Shown piece after piece: positions 9,069 to 17,852 of a stretch of DNA of 43,768 nt; position 1 is the first letter of the stretch, and every line of letters starts with the position of its first letter. The notes below the pieces were generated by a model that worked only from the letters and a program-made list of their open reading frames with translations, was not told the origin of the DNA and made no database searches. The position numbers were made by a program, and so were the translations under genes. Source of the DNA: Singulisphaera sp. GP187 (GTDB lineage Bacteria > Planctomycetota > Phycisphaerae > Phycisphaerales > SM1A02). The DNA lies in the NCBI GenBank assembly GCA_945871445.1, contig CAMBWI010000015.1:1-43768 (forward strand). Direction: 5' to 3'.

Positions 9069-9110
9069 GGCTATTCATCGAAAGCCTGATATTAGAAGGA
9101 GTATTGAAAA

Positions 9111-9722
9111 ATGAGACATCGTGTAGCTGGTAAACAACTCTGTTTGGAAAGTGATCATCGCCGAGCATTGCTGCGCAATTTGGCAGCAGGACTCTTTGAG
9201 CACGGCGAGATCGTCACGACCCTCACAAAGGCGAAAGCAGTCAAGCCGTATGTGGAACGCCTGATCACAATTGCTCGACACCGCACTCTTGCGGCTCGCC
9301 GTCTGCTTCACAGCCGACTGACCGATCGTGCAGTCTTTGCGTGGATTGCAGATCCGAATGTCAAGGAAGAACGAAAGACGAGCGCATACTGGTCACTTCC
9401 AGCTGCGAGCGAGATTGAGTTCAACCGCTATGGCGAACTTCGAAAGTCGCCGCGCTTGGTTCATCATTTGATGACTCGAGTTGCGCCACTCTTTACGGAT
9501 CGACCAGGTGGTTACACACGCATTGTCAAGCTTGATCGACGCCGAATTGGAGATGCGACAAATTTGGTCGTGCTCCAACTCGTTGGACGAGAAGGTGGAT
9601 CACAAGTTTCTGGCGGAAGTTCAGTCCGTCGAACGACTGCGGATAAACGAACTGCTTTCGCAGCAAAGATTCGTAAGGAAACTACGAAGTCCGAAAGCAA
9701 GCCTGAAACGAAGAGTGAATAA
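9111..9722 (+). CDS. rplQ: 50S ribosomal protein L17 (bL17), enlarged
   Basis: L17 surrounds the exit-tunnel opening. The N-terminal MRHRVAGKQLCLESDHRRALLRNLA block and the C-terminal LFTDRPGGYTRIVKLDRRRIGDA block are diagnostic. Length is 203 residues against about 125 usually. Two parts account for this: an insertion of about 35-40 residues between the two halves (roughly 77-115, including ERKTSAYWSLPAASE) and a Lys/Ser/Glu-rich tail from about residue 165. GAAGGAG precedes the ATG. It is the last gene of the ribosomal cluster and ends at a strong hairpin. Confidence 0.96.
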   Translation: MRHRVAGKQLCLESDHRRALLRNLAAGLFEHGEIVTTLTKAKAVKPYVERLITIARHRTLAARRLLHSRLTDRAVFAWIADPNVKEERKTSAYWSLPAASEIEFNRYGELRKSPRLVHHLMTRVAPLFTDRPGGYTRIVKLDRRRIGDATNLVVLQLVGREGGSQVSGGSSVRRTTADKRTAFAAKIRKETTKSESKPETKSE

Positions 9723-9762
9723 GTTCTCGTTTCTGATTTCCGGTCGATTCCAACGCACATTC

Positions 9763-9794
9763 ATTCCTTCGCCAGCTAAAACTGGCGGAGGAAT
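9763..9794. terminator. Bidirectional hairpin between rplQ and pheS
   Basis: Arms 9763-9775 (ATTCCTTCGCCAG) and 9782-9794 (CTGGCGGAGGAAT) pair over 13 positions with one G-T wobble; the loop is CTAAAA. The loop contains the pheS stop codon (TAG on the minus strand, 9776-9778), and the right arm encodes the end of pheS. Neither side has a good T-tract, so termination strength is uncertain, but the position between convergent genes fits a shared terminator. Confidence 0.75.
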
Positions 9795-10768
9795 CTTGCG
9801 TCGTTTTCGAAAAGCCAACGGATATCGCTGATGCCATACCGTCGCATCGCAATTCGCTCGATTCCTAGCCCGAATGCATAACCGCGCCACTCTTCAGGAT
9901 CGATTCCAACCGCGGTAAAGACATTTGGATCGACCATGCCACATCCGCCGATTTCAACCCACTGCAATTGACCTCGTATGTGCATTTTCATATCGACTTC
10001 CGCTGACGGTTCGGTGAATGGAAAAAAGCTTGGTCGCATTCGTACTTCCGCATCTTTTCCGAAATAGGCGTGCGCGAATTGCAGAAGGGCGGTCTTGAGA
10101 TCAACAAGAGACAGATTGCGATCGACGCACAATCCTTCGATCTGGTGAAACATCGAGAAGTGTGTTGCGTCGTGGGTATCTGGTCGATAGACGCGGCCGA
10201 CCGCCACCACTTTCAACGGAAGAGGTTGCGTTTCCATCGCACGAATTTGCACAGTAGAAGTCTGCGTTCGCAGCAGGCGCTTCACGCCAGATTGTTCACC
10301 CATATAAAAATTATCTGTTGCGTCGCGCGCCGGATGACCTTCTGGAATATTGAGCGCAGTAAAATTATGCCACTCATCTTCGACTTCTGGACCATCTGCA
10401 ACGGCGAATCCCATTTGCCCAAAGACATCGATGATTTCATCAATCGTTCGCGAGAGGATGTGCCTGCGCCCTTCGCCGAATGCGACACCAGGTTCGGTGA
10501 CATCGATTGAGGGATCCTTTGTTGCAGAGTCAATTCGATTCTTTTGATTTTCGAATGATGCTTCGAGTTGCAGTTTGAGTTCGTTGAGCTGCTTACCAAG
10601 TTCTGGTTTTTGTTCGCGCGGAGCATCTTTCAGCCCAGACATAAGCGCTTTCAATTCTCCGTTTGTGCCCAGGTACTTCGTTCGCCAGAGTTCTACTTGT
10701 GCAGTTGAATTTGCTGCAGCGAGTTCGGATATGCCTTGGCTCAGGAGCGAATTGATTTTGTCAATCAT
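9776..10768 (-). CDS. pheS: Phenylalanyl-tRNA synthetase alpha subunit
   Basis: PheS is the catalytic subunit of the class II alpha2-beta2 enzyme that charges tRNA-Phe. Visible are the N-terminal coiled-coil region, motif 2 around HFSMFHQIEGLCVD, and motif 3 in AFGLGIERIAMRRYGI; the end NDARFLRQF is typical. Length is 330 residues, normal. The partner pheT is not adjacent, so the operon is split in this genome. It is convergent with rplQ. No leader peptide or T-box-like structure is evident upstream. Confidence 0.97.
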   Translation of the reverse strand: MIDKINSLLSQGISELAAANSTAQVELWRTKYLGTNGELKALMSGLKDAPREQKPELGKQLNELKLQLEASFENQKNRIDSATKDPSIDVTEPGVAFGEGRRHILSRTIDEIIDVFGQMGFAVADGPEVEDEWHNFTALNIPEGHPARDATDNFYMGEQSGVKRLLRTQTSTVQIRAMETQPLPLKVVAVGRVYRPDTHDATHFSMFHQIEGLCVDRNLSLVDLKTALLQFAHAYFGKDAEVRMRPSFFPFTEPSAEVDMKMHIRGQLQWVEIGGCGMVDPNVFTAVGIDPEEWRGYAFGLGIERIAMRRYGISDIRWLFENDARFLRQF

Positions 10769-10865
10769 TGGAGGCCAATAGAAAAGGCGTTGAATAACAG
10801 GCCATCTGGTGGAGAAGTGTATGGATTTTCTTTGACAGGGTTGGGGAGAGGGTCAGGGCAGGGTC

Positions 10866-10910
10866 GGGTCGTATTCTCGGCTCTTTGGATATGAACAGAG
10901 AATACGACCC
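10866..10910. repeat. REP-like palindrome
   Basis: A perfect 13-bp inverted repeat, GGGTCGTATTCTC at 10866-10878 and its complement at 10898-10910, encloses a 19-nt loop. Pairing extends outward imperfectly (CAGG-GTCGG side against CCGACACCTG side) to about 20 bp. The form resembles foldable REP/BIME elements mobilised by Y1-type REP transposases. No transposase is in the window, so this is inference from shape. Confidence 0.6.
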
Positions 10911-10930
10911 CGACACCTGTCGAGACAGAC

Positions 10931-11021
10931 CCCCAGAAATACACCCCAGAATTGCGCCCCAGAATTGCGCCCCAGAATTACACCCCAGAATTGCGCCCCA
11001 GAATTGCGCCCCAGAATTGAA
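10931..11021. repeat. 13-bp tandem repeat array
   Basis: Seven units start at 10931, 10944, 10957, 10970, 10983, 10996 and 11009, consensus CCCCAGAATTGCG. The last bases of successive units follow the order ACA, GCG, GCG, ACA, GCG, GCG, GAA, so a 39-bp higher-order repeat is present. This indicates amplification of a three-unit block. The period is not a multiple of three. Confidence 0.9.
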
Positions 11022-11145
11022 GCGAAACAGAATCCCAAAATGTAAATCCGCAGCCGTGCAGATTCAAACACCAAACCACCTGGAAGGGCTCAGACATAAG
11101 AGATAGATAATTCAGGGGGTGGCATTGAGAACGATCCAAAATTTA

Positions 11146-11174
11146 TTGCTAAAAGTTCGAAAAACACTCATAAT
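11146..11174 (+). promoter_or_regulatory. Probable sigma-70-type promoter of the ECF-like gene
   Basis: A -35-like TTGCTA at 11146-11151 and a -10-like CATAAT at 11169-11174 are separated by 17 bp. The -10 ends only 9 nt before the ATG at 11184, so the transcript would have a leader of 2-3 nt at most. Prediction by eye only. Confidence 0.4.
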
Positions 11175-11183
11175 GGGGTAAGA

Positions 11184-11897
11184 ATGAGTGCTACATCTGA
11201 CCCACCAACCCCAAGTCGATCGTTTCCAGAGACTCAGACGGTGTGGATTGCGGATCGATTGTCCGAGGGTGAAGCGGGGATCATGCTTGCCAATGGATAT
11301 GTGATGGAGAGTTATCTTCGGCCGTTGACCACATATTGCAGCAAGATCGGATTGGCGCGTTCGGCTCGTGCAGATGCGGACGAATTGGTCCATAGTTTTT
11401 TTGCCAATCGACTGAGCAATCCTGATTACCTCAAGTCTTGGTTGACGAGTGGATTGCGACTTCGACAATGGTTGCGAAATGGGCTTCATTTTTATGTGCA
11501 CGAATTGCGGCGAAAGAATGCAACGCAAATCGAAGGGCAGGGATTGTCAGAAGAAGTTGCGTCTGATGGTCTTGCGCACGATCATGAATTCGAGCATGCG
11601 TGGGCATTGGCTTCGCTTGACTTGGCGATCAAAGAAACAAAAGCTGGACTTGAAAAGCGCGGTCGCCGAGATGAGTGGGAAATGTTCTGGAGTCATTTTG
11701 TTGGTGGAGTCCCCCATGCAAAGATTGGAGAACGATTTCAACTCACCGCTGCACAAGTAGCTCAGCGTGCATTTGCAGTTGGCGCTCAACTTCGTGATGC
11801 GCTTTACGGAATTCTGCGTAAGGATGGCGCATTCAGTAGCGAAATTGACCTGGAAGTTCGGTCCATGATGGAGGTATTGCATGAAATCAAATCCTGA
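11184..11897 (+). CDS. ECF-like RNA polymerase sigma factor
   Basis: A 237-residue soluble protein with the two-part layout of group IV sigma factors. The sigma-2-like part spans about residues 40-110, with DADELVHSFFANRL and LRLRQWLRNGLHFYVHELRR in the place of the usual DAEDLVQ and core-binding helices. The sigma-4-like helix-turn-helix lies at about 165-215 (GVPHAKIGERFQLTAAQVAQ). The linker between them is long. The pattern recalls divergent sigma-70-family proteins common in planctomycetes, often linked to signalling kinases. It overlaps the next gene by 17 nt. An anti-sigma factor with membrane segments is not visible. The family call is moderately sure; the promoter targets are unknown. 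Confidence 0.65.
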   Translation: MSATSDPPTPSRSFPETQTVWIADRLSEGEAGIMLANGYVMESYLRPLTTYCSKIGLARSARADADELVHSFFANRLSNPDYLKSWLTSGLRLRQWLRNGLHFYVHELRRKNATQIEGQGLSEEVASDGLAHDHEFEHAWALASLDLAIKETKAGLEKRGRRDEWEMFWSHFVGGVPHAKIGERFQLTAAQVAQRAFAVGAQLRDALYGILRKDGAFSSEIDLEVRSMMEVLHEIKS

Positions 11898-12351
11898 TTT
11901 GCACCGCGATGATTTCGGAGCATCGCCTGCAGTTGCGATTCAACTTTTCTGCGCAATTTTGGGCCCAAACGCGCATCCGATTGATCGACTCGCATCGCGA
12001 TGTGCAGCATCAGATGGACCGGAGTGGAGCAGTCAAGTTTTGGCTGAGTTGATGCCTGCTCCCAAGTCAATAGATGGTTGGATCGCTTGGAAAAATCGTG
12101 CAAAGGACGGAATTCACGAGAGCGATCTTCATACTGGAGATCCTTTGGCTCTTGCCGCATTCTTGCAATATGTCGCGTCGATTGCGGGAGCTTTGGCGCT
12201 CGATGGAACTTACATATCAAAAACTTCGCCGGCCGAAATTCGACGCGCTTTGAATGTCATTGGTCCAACGGTCGAACCAAGTTGGCGAGATATTTTTTCC
12301 AGCGCTCGCATTCGGCTAGACGAAATCAAAGATATTCGTTTGACAAAATAG
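11881..12351 (+). CDS. Hypothetical protein coupled to the sigma-like gene
   Basis: I do not recognise this 156-residue protein. It is soluble, has no signal peptide or membrane segment, and is mildly acidic with many helical stretches (PLALAAFLQYVASIAGALAL, about residues 90-110). Its ATG lies 17 nt inside the preceding sigma-like gene, which suggests translational coupling and a joint function. It could regulate or accompany that sigma factor, but nothing in its sequence shows it. It converges on argJ, with 45 nt between stops. Confidence 0.6.
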   Translation: MKSNPDLHRDDFGASPAVAIQLFCAILGPNAHPIDRLASRCAASDGPEWSSQVLAELMPAPKSIDGWIAWKNRAKDGIHESDLHTGDPLALAAFLQYVASIAGALALDGTYISKTSPAEIRRALNVIGPTVEPSWRDIFSSARIRLDEIKDIRLTK

Positions 12352-12396
12352 TATTTCGCATCGCGCTACATTTGCGGTCTGCTTTGCGCCGATACT

Positions 12397-13638
12397 TCAA
12401 GTCGTATAATCAGCATTGATTTCAACATATCTCTTAGTCAATCCACAAGACCAAAAGACATCAGACGAATCACCCATCGAAAGATCCAATTCAATTCGAA
12501 CTGTATCCGCCGTGAATGCGCGACGGACTGCGGCGAAGTCTGCATTCGTTGGTTTTCCAGCTGCAAAGAGAGCTATTCCTCCTGCAGAAACCCGCAGAAT
12601 TGATGGATCGAATTCGACTCCTGCTCGACCGGCTGCAGCAAGAATCCTGCCCCAGTTTGGATCTCCACCCGTGACTGCTGTTCGCACCAACAAACTCATC
12701 GCAACAGTTCTAGCGATTTTCAGTGCATCCGATTGAGTTGAACATCCACGAACTCGCACCTCGAGACCGCGCTCGAATCCTTCGCCGTCACGAACGATCA
12801 TCAGCGCAAGTTCCTGAGCGACTGCTTCAAATGCACTTGCAAGTTGTTGGGGAGGCGCAGTTCCAGCGCAATGAGAAGCGAGCGCAAAGACACTGTCATT
12901 CGTGCTCGTATCGCCGTCAACTGATATTCGGTGAAAACTCTTTTCAACTGCAGTTCGCAGGTGCGCGTCTAACTCGCCAGGAGTCAGTGTTGCATCGGTC
13001 GCAAGAACGGCGATCATCGTGGCCATATTGGGATGAATCATTCCAGCACCTTTCGCAACACCAGTCACTGTGCAGGTGCGCTCAGTTGCTCCATCCATCC
13101 AGCGAATGATTCGACTTGCCCACTTTGGTCGTGTGTCGGTGGTCATGATTGAGCGAGCAAATGTCTCGCACGATCCAGATTGGAGTGATTCTTTCAGCGC
13201 AGGCAACGCTTTTTCGATGCGATCGATTGGAAGTTGGACTCCAATAATGCCAGTGGAATTGACCAAAACAGATTGCGGCTGAATGCCGAGCGTTGCAGCG
13301 AGAGCCTCGATCGTGCGGCGAGAGCGTGCAAGACCTTCATCACCAGTTGCAGCGTTGGCGCAACCAGAATTGATAATCAGCGCGCGAATGCAACCTGATG
13401 AGGCAACAAGATTTGCTCGAGAGACTTGAATCGGTGCTGCGACAATCAAATTGCGAGTGAATACAGCAGCGGCGGAAAGTTCCCCATCACCAAACAAGAG
13501 AGCGAGGTCATTCACTCCTTGTTTTTTAATTCCTGCTGCAACACCTCCAGAAGAAAATCCGCGTGGCCACTCTGGGACAGTTGTACGGGGAGTGGAAGCA
13601 GTTGCAGTCGGCAATAGCGTTGGAGGAGTTGAGGTCAT
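12397..13638 (-). CDS. argJ: Bifunctional ornithine acetyltransferase / N-acetylglutamate synthase
   Basis: ArgJ transfers the acetyl group from N-acetylornithine to glutamate, recycling it in arginine synthesis; some members also use acetyl-CoA. The autoprocessing and nucleophile site is KGAGMIHPNMATM with Thr at about residue 207. The oxyanion-type block NSTGIIGVQLP and the end LTKRYVEINADYTT are family hallmarks. Length is 413 residues, normal, with a Thr/Pro-rich N-terminal lead. It is the last gene of the arg cluster, 3 nt after argH(A). An ArgJ-type recycling pathway makes argE unnecessary. Confidence 0.96.
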   Translation of the reverse strand: MTSTPPTLLPTATASTPRTTVPEWPRGFSSGGVAAGIKKQGVNDLALLFGDGELSAAAVFTRNLIVAAPIQVSRANLVASSGCIRALIINSGCANAATGDEGLARSRRTIEALAATLGIQPQSVLVNSTGIIGVQLPIDRIEKALPALKESLQSGSCETFARSIMTTDTRPKWASRIIRWMDGATERTCTVTGVAKGAGMIHPNMATMIAVLATDATLTPGELDAHLRTAVEKSFHRISVDGDTSTNDSVFALASHCAGTAPPQQLASAFEAVAQELALMIVRDGEGFERGLEVRVRGCSTQSDALKIARTVAMSLLVRTAVTGGDPNWGRILAAAGRAGVEFDPSILRVSAGGIALFAAGKPTNADFAAVRRAFTADTVRIELDLSMGDSSDVFWSCGLTKRYVEINADYTT

Positions 13639-13641
13639 AGA

Positions 13642-15534
13642 TCAGTTCGTCCGAATCGGTGTTGCGCCAGTATCGAGAGTCATTGCAACTTCATCGCACG
13701 CATCGTTGCGTGGACAAGTTGCGCAGTCCTTGAGAACTTTCTCTGGCAAGATGCTGACGCTGACTGTCTTGAATCCGCATCGAGCGAAAAAATCTGGTGC
13801 GCGTGTCAAGACGAAAACTTTTGGAATGCCAAGATCCGCCGCCCAATCAACGAAGTATCGAGTGAGCGTCGATCCAAGGCCTCCGCCTTTGCGGCCGGGA
13901 ATCACGCCAAGAGAGCGGATTTCCGCTAATTGTGGGGTATAGATCCACAGCGATCCGCATCCAACCACTTTGCCGCCTTCAACAGCGACAGCGAATTCGG
14001 AAAGCGATTCGAGAATTTCGTCGCGCGATCTCGGTAAATGTTCGCCTTCTCGTGCCCAGTGTTCGATGATCGCGCAAATTGTGTCGAGATCATCAATGTG
14101 AGCTTCGCGAATTGTCGCATCACATTGCGTGCGCGCAGTCGAGGATTCGTCGCTGGCGGATTCGATCTGACGGCGCGCAGCTTCCACAGAACCGGCGACT
14201 TGTCCTGGTGCAGTCCCTCCACGCACATCTCGCTTGGCGATAGCGCGGTCGACTGTCAGGGCGATGTAGACATCGGATTGAATACGAGGTTCGACCTCTT
14301 GCATTTGCGCGACAGTGAGTTCTTCGAGCGGCTTTGATTCTCTGATCGCTGCGCGCACGAGTCGCCCAGCAGAATGATGCGCATCACGAAATGCAATTCC
14401 CTGGCCAACAAGATAATCGGCAAGTTCGGTGGCATTGGAATAGCCACCACCCGCAGCGATACGTGCGCGTTCACGGTGAACGATCAATCCATCAAGCACT
14501 GGGGGAATCATTCGCAAACTGAGCGAGAGATGCTCCATGGCATCAAAGAGTGGCTCCTTGTCCTCTTGAAGATCTTTGTTGTACGCAAGCGGTAGCCCCT
14601 TGAGAACCGTCAAGATGTTTACAAGGTTTGCGATTTGCCTTCCAGTTTTTCCTCGGATGAGTTCGAGTGCATCTGGATTTTTCTTCTGTGGCATCAGGCT
14701 GGATCCGCTCGTGACTGAATCGGAGAGTTCGATCAAACTTGCTTCGCTTGTGCTGTAAAAAATAATGTCTTCAGCAAGGCGTGAGAGATGGATAGCAGCA
14801 ATCGCAGTCGTTGCCAATGTTTCAACAACAAAATCCCGATCGCTGACAGCATCGAGAGAGTTTGCCGTCGGCGCAGAAAACCCAAGATCGTGGGCTAAAT
14901 GATCGCGGTCGATTGGATATGCCGTACCAGCAAGCGCTCCAGACCCGAGTGGGCAAAGTCCCGTCCGAATCGCAGCGTCATTGAATCGGTCTCGATCGCG
15001 CAGCAACATTTCGACATATGCCATGCACCAATGGCCGAAAAGAATTGGCTGAGCGCGCTGCATATGTGTGTAGCCAGGAAACATCGTTTCGCGCTCGCGC
15101 TGTGCTAATGCGAGAAGGCTTCGAATTGCGGATTCGATTTCATTCTGCCGATTCGCAATCTGCTTCAAAGTCCAAAGTCGCAAATCAGTCGCCACTTGAT
15201 CATTTCGACTGCGACCTGTGTGGAGTTTTTTCCCAAGCGATCCCACGCGCGCAACGAGTTCTCGTTCGACCCACGAATGAATATCCTCGTCAACGGCATC
15301 GATCAACGATGAGGGATTTTCGACGCCATGACGCAGCACATCGTTGAGAGCTTCTACGAGTGAATCTGCTTCGATTGAAGTCAAAACTTTCGCTCGTTCA
15401 AGTGCGCGTGCCCAGCCCACGCTGCCTTCAATATCCTCGTGCAACAGAGTTCGATCGAATGAAAGCGAATCGTTGAACGCTCGAAAGAGAGGGTCTGCGT
15501 CTTTCGTAAATCTTCCGGACCAGGTCACGCTCAT
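13642..15534 (-). CDS. argH: Argininosuccinate lyase fused to N-acetylglutamate synthase GNAT domain
   Basis: Residues 1 to about 460 are argininosuccinate lyase, which splits argininosuccinate into arginine and fumarate. [19 protein letters not shown] and the fumarase-superfamily signature [13 protein letters not shown] (about 276-288) with its catalytic Ser are present. From about residue 473 a GNAT acetyltransferase domain follows, with [18 protein letters not shown] as acetyl-CoA loop and a Cys-rich [14 protein letters not shown] near the end, as in the short ArgA type. This ArgH(A) fusion is known from marine gammaproteobacteria. The start ATG overlaps the argG stop by 4 nt. Having both ArgJ and this domain gives two ways of making N-acetylglutamate. 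Confidence 0.95.
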   Translation of the reverse strand: MSVTWSGRFTKDADPLFRAFNDSLSFDRTLLHEDIEGSVGWARALERAKVLTSIEADSLVEALNDVLRHGVENPSSLIDAVDEDIHSWVERELVARVGSLGKKLHTGRSRNDQVATDLRLWTLKQIANRQNEIESAIRSLLALAQRERETMFPGYTHMQRAQPILFGHWCMAYVEMLLRDRDRFNDAAIRTGLCPLGSGALAGTAYPIDRDHLAHDLGFSAPTANSLDAVSDRDFVVETLATTAIAAIHLSRLAEDIIFYSTSEASLIELSDSVTSGSSLMPQKKNPDALELIRGKTGRQIANLVNILTVLKGLPLAYNKDLQEDKEPLFDAMEHLSLSLRMIPPVLDGLIVHRERARIAAGGGYSNATELADYLVGQGIAFRDAHHSAGRLVRAAIRESKPLEELTVAQMQEVEPRIQSDVYIALTVDRAIAKRDVRGGTAPGQVAGSVEAARRQIESASDESSTARTQCDATIREAHIDDLDTICAIIEHWAREGEHLPRSRDEILESLSEFAVAVEGGKVVGCGSLWIYTPQLAEIRSLGVIPGRKGGGLGSTLTRYFVDWAADLGIPKVFVLTRAPDFFARCGFKTVSVSILPEKVLKDCATCPRNDACDEVAMTLDTGATPIRTN

Positions 15535-16802
15535 CGAGTGACCTGTGGAGATGTGCGGTGCGTCGAGTTCTTCTGCGCAGTTTGCGGATTCGCGGCATCG
15601 CGCAGGGCGCGGATACGAGCTGGCAATGAAAAGAGACGAATGAAACCTTCCGCATGAGTTTGGTCATAGACCTCATCTGCGCCGAAAGTTGCAAAATCTT
15701 GGCTATAAAGTGAATTGGGACTTCGTCGACCAGAGACTGTCGCAGTACCTTTGTAGAGTCGGATGCGAACATCACCGTCGAGAACTTGTGCGGCATTTTG
15801 CGCGCTTGCCCAAAGGACTTCGCGCACGGGCGTGAACCACGTTCCTTCATAGACAATGCGCGCAAAATCGAGAGCCAGTTTTTGTCGCCACTGCATCGTG
15901 TCGCGGTCATAGCAGAGTTGTTCCAAACCACGCAGTGCTTCCATCAAGATTGTTCCGCCTGGTGTTTCATATGCGCCGCGACTTTTCATTCCAACAAGTC
16001 GATTCTCAACCAAGTCGATTCGGCCGACGCCATTCGCTCCTCCGACACGATTGAGATTTTCGAGGATCGTCACGGAATCCATCGGCACACCGTCAAGCGC
16101 AGTTGGAAATCCACTGCGGAATGAAACGGTGATTTCCGCTCCGGCATCAGGTGCAAGCTTTGGATCGCATGTGAGCATCCACACATCTTCAGGAGGCGCC
16201 TTCCATGGATCTTCGAGATCGCCACCTTCGTGCGAAATGTGCCAGATATTTGCATCGCGAGAATAGATTTTCTCTGCACTTGCTGCGCAAGGGATCGATC
16301 TCACCTTCAGATAGTCAAGCATTTGCTCTCGGCTCTTGAGATCCCAGATTCTCCACGGTGCAATCACCGGAAGATGTGGCGCAAGCGCTGCAAATGTGCA
16401 TTCGAATCGAACTTGATCGTTGCCTTTGCCTGTGCAGCCATGGCTGAGTGCGTCGCAATCTTCAGCGATTGCGACTTCGACTTGCGCTCGTGCGATGATC
16501 GGTCTCGCAATTGATGTGCCCAAGAGATATCGACCTTCATATACCGAGCCGGTAATCGCCATTGGATATGCGAACTCTTCTAGGAATGCCTTGCGCAGAT
16601 CTTTGATTACGCACTTGGTTGCGCCAGAGCGAATTGCTTTCTCTTGGATCCCTTCAAGCTCTCGTGCGCCTTGCCCGACATCGGCGACAACGGCGATGAC
16701 TTCGCATCCATATGTTTCAACGAGCCATGGAATGATGCAAGATGTGTCGAGACCTCCAGAATAGGCAAGCGAAACACGGCGGGGTTTGAATGACTGACTC
16801 AT
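15531..16802 (-). CDS. argG: Argininosuccinate synthase
   Basis: Condenses citrulline and aspartate with ATP to argininosuccinate. The PP-loop is [11 protein letters not shown] near residue 14-24, and [12 protein letters not shown] and the [15 protein letters not shown] block are diagnostic. Length is 423 residues, slightly longer than usual because of a Thr/Ser-rich tail. AAGGAG lies 5 nt before the ATG (16807-16812). The 93-nt gap from argF could hold a second promoter, but I see no convincing one or an ARG box there. Confidence 0.97.
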   Translation of the reverse strand: MSQSFKPRRVSLAYSGGLDTSCIIPWLVETYGCEVIAVVADVGQGARELEGIQEKAIRSGATKCVIKDLRKAFLEEFAYPMAITGSVYEGRYLLGTSIARPIIARAQVEVAIAEDCDALSHGCTGKGNDQVRFECTFAALAPHLPVIAPWRIWDLKSREQMLDYLKVRSIPCAASAEKIYSRDANIWHISHEGGDLEDPWKAPPEDVWMLTCDPKLAPDAGAEITVSFRSGFPTALDGVPMDSVTILENLNRVGGANGVGRIDLVENRLVGMKSRGAYETPGGTILMEALRGLEQLCYDRDTMQWRQKLALDFARIVYEGTWFTPVREVLWASAQNAAQVLDGDVRIRLYKGTATVSGRRSPNSLYSQDFATFGADEVYDQTHAEGFIRLFSLPARIRALRDAANPQTAQKNSTHRTSPQVTR

Positions 16803-16895
16803 AGTGACTCCTTCAAATGCAAACTTGTGAACAAAGGTGAGAGAACGGACGCTGAGTGAAAATGAAACAAACGAGTTGTGTGCGGGAGAATGTTT

Positions 16896-17852
16896 TTAGA
16901 TGCGAGTTGCAATGTCGGGGCGTAAAAGAGCAAGCATGAGCGCATTTTGCACATGCATGCGGTTTTCAGCCTGATCAAGCACGATTGAAGCGGACGAGTC
17001 GATGACATCAGCGGTGACTTCTTCGCCACGCTTCGCAGGAAGGCAGTGCATAAATCGAGCTTGTGCACCAGCTTTTTTCATCAGCGCTGTGTTGACTTGA
17101 TACGGTGTAAGAAGCGCAGATTTTTTATCAGTTTGAGATTCTTCGCCCATCGAAATCCAAACATCCGTATAAATCGCATCCGCGCCTTTGACCGCATCGA
17201 GATCGTCGGTACAGACAATGCGCGCTCCGCTGCGACACGAACGCCCATCTGCCAACCGAAGAGCTTCAGAAGGTGGTCGATAGGACGGGGGAGTGATCAC
17301 GGTCATTCGTCCACCCAGTGTGGCGATCGCCTCGATGAGCGAATGGCAGACATTGTTTCCATCACCGACCCAAACGAGATGCAGTTGCTCAATTGGAATT
17401 CCAGTTTCCAAGAGTGTAAAGATGTCGGCAAGCGCCTGACAAGGATGATGCAGGTCACTGAGTGCATTGATGACAGGCACGGAACTTGCAGCTGCGAATC
17501 TTTTGAGTAGTTCATGTGAACGGCAGCGAATAGCAACGACATCGACCCACCGCGAAAGATTTTGCGCATAATCCTCGACAGTTTCGCGTGTGCCGATTGG
17601 TGACGCTTGGTGATCTAAGAAGCTCACTCCGCCACCAAGCTTTTGAAATCCAAGTTCGAATGTCACTCGAGTTCGAAGAGATGGTTTTTCGAAGAGCATC
17701 ACGAGTGAACGCTGCGAAAGACTTCCAGCGTATGCGCCATAGTCCGACTTCAGTTTGCTTGCAAGTGCAAAGAGATGTGTGATCTCCGTTGCGGAAAGGT
17801 CTACAACCTGAAGCAGGTCGCGCGTAACGAGGATGGGTGAAGCAAGTGTCAT
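16896..17852 (-). CDS. argF: Ornithine carbamoyltransferase
   Basis: Makes citrulline from ornithine and carbamoyl phosphate. Carbamoyl-phosphate binding residues are in EKPSLRTRVTFE (SLRTR where many members have STRTR), the HHPCQALAD motif binds the same substrate, and FMHCLPAKRGEE carries the catalytic Cys. Starting at the ATG at 17850-17852 gives 318 residues, the normal length, and a 4-nt ATGA overlap with argB. An in-frame longer start at 18035 would read the argB repeat array as a Ser-Pro-Phe-Thr-Arg tail and is unlikely. Confidence 0.96.
   Translation of the reverse strand: MTLASPILVTRDLLQVVDLSATEITHLFALASKLKSDYGAYAGSLSQRSLVMLFEKPSLRTRVTFELGFQKLGGGVSFLDHQASPIGTRETVEDYAQNLSRWVDVVAIRCRSHELLKRFAAASSVPVINALSDLHHPCQALADIFTLLETGIPIEQLHLVWVGDGNNVCHSLIEAIATLGGRMTVITPPSYRPPSEALRLADGRSCRSGARIVCTDDLDAVKGADAIYTDVWISMGEESQTDKKSALLTPYQVNTALMKKAGAQARFMHCLPAKRGEEVTADVIDSSASIVLDQAENRMHVQNALMLALLRPDIATRI

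Larger units (their letters stand above)
10769..11183. other. Gene-free stretch with palindrome, tandem array and promoter
   Basis: About 415 bp separate pheS (-) from the sigma-like gene (+). It holds a REP-like palindrome (10866-10910), a 13-bp tandem array (10931-11021) and a promoter-like sequence (11146-11174). The small reading frames across the array have translations set by the repeat and no family resemblance. The region is intergenic and carries repetitive elements. Confidence 0.7.

Noticed and set aside
10885-11106. Small + strand reading frame of 73 codons across the 13-bp array, and its minus-strand counterpart
   Set aside because: The translation is mainly a 13-residue repeat caused by the DNA array, with no ribosome-binding site and no known relatives by eye.
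12352-12396. Terminator between the hypothetical gene and argJ
   Set aside because: No inverted repeat of useful length was found in the 45-nt gap.
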